Shown here piece by piece: positions 62,204-64,000 of a stretch of DNA of 64,000 bases; the stretch's first letter is position 1, and each line of letters begins with the position of its first letter. This stretch comes from Wenzhouxiangellaceae bacterium (GTDB lineage: Bacteria > Pseudomonadota > Gammaproteobacteria > Xanthomonadales > Wenzhouxiangellaceae), in contig JANQPN010000080.1 in assembly GCA_028289455.1 (NCBI GenBank), positions 124,001 through 188,000 on the forward strand. The letters run 5' to 3'. Position numbers and translations under genes: made by a program. A model generated the notes under the pieces. The model saw only the letters and a list, made by a program, of their open reading frames with translations, was not told where the DNA came from and did no database searches.

Positions 62204-63871
62204 ATGTGTGGAATATTCGCAGTATTCAATCTTGCCCAACCGGCTGAAAGCCTGCGCCCTATGGTCTTGCGGCAGTCGCGTAAGCAGCGCCACCGCGGAC
62301 CAGACTGGAGCGGTATTGCAATCCGCAAAGGTGCGGTCTTAGCGCATGAGCGGCTGGCGATTGTCGACCTGGAGCACGGTGCGCAGCCACTGGTCAGTCA
62401 GGATCAGCAGCTGGTGCTGGCAGTGAACGGTGAAATATATAACCATCAAAACCTGCGTGAACAGCTGGCTGATCAATATAGCTGGCAGACCGGTTCGGAC
62501 TGTGAAGTCATATTGCCGTTGTACCGGCAATACGGCGCCCGGCTGGTAGAACAACTTCAGGGTATGTATGCCTTTGCGCTGTACGATGACGACAGTGGCC
62601 AATATCTGATCGCACGCGACCCTATCGGCATTATTCCGTTGTACTACGGTCACGATCAACACGGTCAGCTATTGATTGCATCTGAAATGAAGGCACTGAT
62701 TGATGTCTGCAGCACGGTTTCTGAATTTCCGCCGGGGCATTACTGGAGCAGCAGTGACAACCAGCCGGTTCGCTGGTTTAAGCCTGGCTGGGAGGATTAC
62801 CAGGCAGTGGCTGAGGCCAATGACGATGGCGCGATATTGCGCGAAGCACTGGAACAATCGGTCACCCGGCACCTGATGACCGATGTACCTTACGGCGTAT
62901 TGCTGTCTGGCGGGCTGGACTCTTCAATTATTGCAGCGCTGGCGCAAAAACATGCCGCCCGCCGAATCGAAGATAACGAAGCCAGCCCGGCATGGTGGCC
63001 GCAACTGCACTCGTTTGCCATAGGCTTAAAAGGCTCACCCGATCTGGCTGCGGCACAAACAGCCGCTGATCATTTCGGCACCATCCATCATGGTTTTGAG
63101 TACACACTGCAGGAAGGTCTGGATGCGCTGGAAGAGGTGATCTATCACCTGGAAACCTACGATGTCACCACCATTCGTGCGGCTACACCAATGTTCCTGC
63201 TAGCCCGCAAGATTCGTGCAATGGGTATCAAAATGGTGCTTTCGGGGGAAGGCGCCGATGAAATTTTTGGCGGCTATTTGTATTTTCACAAAGCCCCGGA
63301 TGCACAGAGCTTTCACCAGGAAACCGTACGTAAACTTCAACGCCTGCATTCATATGACTGTCTGCGCGCCAACAAAGCCATGGCTGCCTGGGGTGTTGAA
63401 GCCCGCGTACCGTTCCTGGACCGGCAGTTCCTGGACACTGCGATGGAGCTGAATCCGGCAGTCAAAATGGCCAGCCCGGAACGTATGGAAAAATATGTAC
63501 TGCGTGAGTGTTTTGCCGATTTACTGCCGGACAGCATTGCCTGGCGGCAAAAAGAGCAGTTTTCCGATGGTGTCGGTTATGGCTGGATTGACGGGTTGCG
63601 CGACTTCTGCAATGCACAGGTAACCGACCAGCAAATGCTTACCGCGCATGACCGGTTCCCCTATCACCCGCCGGTCAGCAAGGAAGCCTATCATTACCGC
63701 AGCGTCTTTCAGCAGCATTTCCCATTGCGAGCGGCTGCTGAAACCGTACCGGCCGGACCCAGCGTAGCCTGCAGCACACCGGAGGCAACCGCCTGGGACG
63801 CCAGTCTGCAGCAGATTAATGATCCGTCTGGGAGAGCGGCGCTCGGGGTGCATCAGTCGGCATACAACTAA
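62204..63871 (+). CDS. asnB: Asparagine synthase (glutamine-hydrolysing), AsnB type
   Basis: The start is fixed by Cys 2 (MCGIFAVF), the glutaminase nucleophile, which is exposed after removal of Met. The glutaminase domain (RHRGPDWSG, HERLAIVDL, VNGEIYNHQ) is followed by the synthetase domain with the ATP pyrophosphatase loop GVLLSGGLDSSIIAALA and the downstream LSGEGADEIFGGYLYFHKAP and EARVPFLDRQFL. Length 555 is typical of the enterobacterial AsnB branch. No ribosome binding site is visible before the ATG. Divergent from the TerB-like gene. Confidence 0.96.
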   Translation: MCGIFAVFNLAQPAESLRPMVLRQSRKQRHRGPDWSGIAIRKGAVLAHERLAIVDLEHGAQPLVSQDQQLVLAVNGEIYNHQNLREQLADQYSWQTGSDCEVILPLYRQYGARLVEQLQGMYAFALYDDDSGQYLIARDPIGIIPLYYGHDQHGQLLIASEMKALIDVCSTVSEFPPGHYWSSSDNQPVRWFKPGWEDYQAVAEANDDGAILREALEQSVTRHLMTDVPYGVLLSGGLDSSIIAALAQKHAARRIEDNEASPAWWPQLHSFAIGLKGSPDLAAAQTAADHFGTIHHGFEYTLQEGLDALEEVIYHLETYDVTTIRAATPMFLLARKIRAMGIKMVLSGEGADEIFGGYLYFHKAPDAQSFHQETVRKLQRLHSYDCLRANKAMAAWGVEARVPFLDRQFLDTAMELNPAVKMASPERMEKYVLRECFADLLPDSIAWRQKEQFSDGVGYGWIDGLRDFCNAQVTDQQMLTAHDRFPYHPPVSKEAYHYRSVFQQHFPLRAAAETVPAGPSVACSTPEATAWDASLQQINDPSGRAALGVHQSAYN

Positions 63872-63875
63872 TTAC

Positions 63876-64000
63876 ATGACAAATGAACTGCTTGAATTGC
63901 AGGGCCTGGGTCCGGCTTCCGTCGAAATGCTACACAGCGCCGGTATCAACACTGTTGATGAGCTGCGTTCGCTGGGCTCGGTAGCCGCCTATAGAAAAGT
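63876..64000 (+). CDS. TfoX C-terminal-domain protein (3' end outside window)
   Basis: The ATG at 63876, 4 bases after the asnB stop, opens a frame that runs off the window. The 41 visible residues include LELQGLGPASVEMLHSAGIN and DELRSLGSVAAYRKV, the helix-hairpin-helix-like TfoX/Sxy C-terminal pattern (GLGPxSxxMLxxAGI, LRxLGxVAAYxxV). There is no N-terminal TfoX domain before it, so this is a stand-alone C-terminal domain protein. Tight spacing suggests co-transcription with asnB. Confidence 0.8.
   Translation, partial: MTNELLELQGLGPASVEMLHSAGINTVDELRSLGSVAAYRK

Overview
The window is a 64 kb piece of a gammaproteobacterial chromosome. The gene content (MreBCD/RodA/PBP2 wall machinery, RlpA, MltB, LipA/LipB, PriA, PilT/PilU twitching ATPases followed by yggS-proC-yggT and a DUF4426 gene, exosortase H) and several local gene orders are typical of Gram-negative gammaproteobacteria. 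I cannot name the genus. No rRNA, tRNA, CRISPR array, complete insertion sequence or prophage is visible. Both ends of the window cut a gene (an Rhs protein on the left, a TfoX C-terminal-domain protein on the right).

Region 1 (1 to about 6.07 kb) is the accessory part. It starts inside the C-terminal part of a large Rhs/YD-repeat protein, whose variable toxin tip begins near base 907. Behind it lies an AT-rich run of at least eight small plus-strand genes that look like an immunity-gene array, with the remains of a second, deaminase-like toxin domain (CAE and CxxC motifs) broken by a stop codon and followed 3 bases later by a HEAT-like immunity gene. A short repeat (consensus close to GGGACACCCATATCTTT) recurs between these modules, with one inverted copy at the right edge. 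Hand counts illustrate the base composition jump: 41 of 60 bases are G or C at 601-660, against 20 of 60 at 2461-2520.

Region 2 (6.1-15.5 kb): secreted PKD-domain protein, SnoaL-like secreted protein, Sel1-repeat protein, an orphan TRAP large permease, gamma-class carbonic anhydrase, an AT-rich spacer with two consensus DnaA boxes, argS with a SPOR-domain (FtsN-like) gene, a secreted sugar dehydrogenase of the GDH/PQQ beta-propeller type, and a small lipoprotein.

Region 3 (15.6-33.9 kb) is entirely minus strand: ald-aguA-aguB (alanine and agmatine/putrescine metabolism), then mreB-mreC-mreD-mrdA-rodA-mltB-rlpA-dacA-ybeD-lipB-lipA, then the tail-specific protease and priA. Overlaps of 4 bases (rodA/mrdA, lipB/ybeD, dacA/rlpA, aguA/aguB) indicate translational coupling. 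The start of priA is anomalous: its conserved N-terminus is encoded upstream of the first ATG and inside what looks like the protease gene's terminator.

Region 4 (34-56.5 kb): a methyltransferase, an ECF sigma/anti-sigma pair, a large periplasmic-propeller sensor kinase with a degenerate receiver, an FG-GAP secreted protein, an AraC regulator, aroK-aroB-hemE with a DsbA-like isomerase, exosortase H with an overlapping epimerase-like gene, pdxH, an AGCS symporter, a thioredoxin-like protein, an outer-membrane-barrel-like protein, uncharacterised secreted and zinc-ribbon proteins, and an OmpR-type two-component pair.

Region 5 (56.6-64 kb): pilT-pilU and, divergently, yggS-proC-yggT-DUF4426, then a TerB-like protein, an asparagine synthase and the start of a TfoX C-terminal-domain gene. 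All functional names rest on motifs and remembered families; no search was run.
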